A stretch of 64,000 bases of DNA from Hafnia alvei (GTDB lineage: Bacteria; Pseudomonadota; Gammaproteobacteria; Enterobacterales; Enterobacteriaceae): assembly GCF_900095695.1 (NCBI RefSeq), contig NZ_FMIQ01000006.1, positions 1 through 64,000 of the forward strand, given 5' to 3'. The position numbers were made by a program, and so were the translations under genes. The notes beneath the pieces were generated by a model. The model saw only the letters and a list, made by a program, of their open reading frames with translations, did not search any database and was not told the origin of the DNA. This document shows, in pieces, positions 63,536-64,000 of this stretch (its first letter is position 1; every line of letters begins with the position of its first letter).

Positions 63536-64000
63536 TTATTTGGCTTCAGCTTCAATGATGAATTGCTCTGAAGGCTGGCTATCATCCACCATACTGTCGA
63601 GGCTCCTAGCGGTTCCGTGGCAGCCTTCGCCGTAATGTTCACCTTCCCAACGACCGACTAAAGCGGCACCGACGGCATTACTCATCACGTTAGTGGCTGA
63701 ACGTCCCATATCGAGGAAAGGATCGACGCCCATCAGCAGAATCAAGCCCGCTTCAGGGATATTAAACTGGCTCAACGTGGCTGCGATAACCACCAGCGAG
63801 GCTCTTGGAACACCCGCCATACCTTTTGATGTCAGCATTAAAATCAGCAGCATCGTAATTTGCTCGCCCATGCCAAGATGGATATTGCAGGCTTGGGCAA
63901 TAAAGATAACGGCAAACGAGCAGTAGGCCATTGAACCTACTAGGTTAAATGAATACCCAATCGGCAACACGAAGCTGGCAATTTTGTTGCTGACGCCAAA
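63536..64000 (-). CDS. Dicarboxylate/amino acid:cation symporter, GltP/DctA type (partial)
   Basis: The C-terminal part of a DAACS transporter; the start lies beyond the window. Visible are ASFVLPIGYSFNLVGSMAYC (helix 7 region, NLVGS for the usual NxDG), the MLTSKGMAGVPRASLVV re-entrant loop (HP2), and FLDMGRSATNVMSNAVGAALV with the substrate-binding aspartate and asparagine in helix 8. A short hydrophilic tail follows. These carriers take up glutamate, aspartate or C4-dicarboxylates with H+ or Na+. It lies 100 bp upstream of the exported glutaminase in the same direction, suggesting uptake of glutamate released in the periplasm. Confidence 0.92.
   Translation of the reverse strand, partial: FGVSNKIASFVLPIGYSFNLVGSMAYCSFAVIFIAQACNIHLGMGEQITMLLILMLTSKGMAGVPRASLVVIAATLSQFNIPEAGLILLMGVDPFLDMGRSATNVMSNAVGAALVGRWEGEHYGEGCHGTARSLDSMVDDSQPSEQFIIEAEAK

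Noticed and set aside
1..64000. CRISPR arrays, rRNA genes and complete insertion sequences
   Set aside because: No regularly spaced repeats, rRNA sequence or transposase with terminal inverted repeats was seen in the window.

Overview
The window is a stretch of an Enterobacterales chromosome. From 28.1 kb to 57.5 kb the gene order (pyrD-zapC-ycbX-rlmL-uup-pqiABC-rmf-fabA-lonH-matP-ompA-sulA-tfoX-yccS-yccF-helD-mgsA-yccT-yccU-hspQ-rlmI-yccX-tusE-yccA-serT) is almost the same as minutes 21-22 of the Escherichia coli map. The proteins are clearly diverged from E. coli, and GC looks moderate. A Hafnia-like member of the order would fit, but the sequence alone does not prove the genus.

Region 1 (1 to about 28.1 kb) is most of a prophage inserted upstream of pyrD; its left end lies outside the window. 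It is a mosaic. The packaging and head module is lambda-like: a cos site, nu1, A, W, B, C with an internal nu3 start, D, E, FI and FII. It is followed by a P2-like contractile tail: spike V, sheath, tube, chaperone E with an overlapping E' frame, tape measure T, U, X, D, W, J, I, fibre and fibre-assembly protein. After the fibre genes comes cargo: a family-8 (LPS-type) glycosyltransferase between two fibre-assembly sequences, and a DUF2235/Tle1-like protein paired with a DUF3304-type membrane protein. The right end carries a complete, diverged RecA behind two LexA boxes and a tyrosine integrase. Two tail genes (tube and X) are each interrupted by a one-base change, so the tail may be defective unless these are sequencing errors.

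Region 2 (28.1-57.55 kb) is conserved core: pyrimidine synthesis, FtsZ bundling, rRNA methylation, the Pqi envelope transport system, ribosome hibernation, unsaturated fatty-acid synthesis, Ter macrodomain organisation, OmpA, SOS division control, competence regulation, methylglyoxal synthesis, heat shock and tRNA thiolation. Departures from the E. coli layout are a LysR regulator between rmf and fabA, a small gene between ycbX and rlmL, and a tfoX frame broken at an A7 run.

Region 3 (57.55-62.29 kb) is a 4.7-kb decayed island at the 3' end of the tRNA-Ser(UGA) gene, bounded by 14-bp copies of the tRNA end. It holds an MFS transporter, a Cys/Met-type PLP enzyme gene with an in-frame ochre codon, a MerR-family regulator, a textbook 19-bp-spacer MerR-type promoter and the tail of a P4-type integrase. 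Region 4 (62.3-64 kb) has an exported glutaminase and the C-terminal part of a glutamate/dicarboxylate symporter, a plausible glutamine-scavenging pair.
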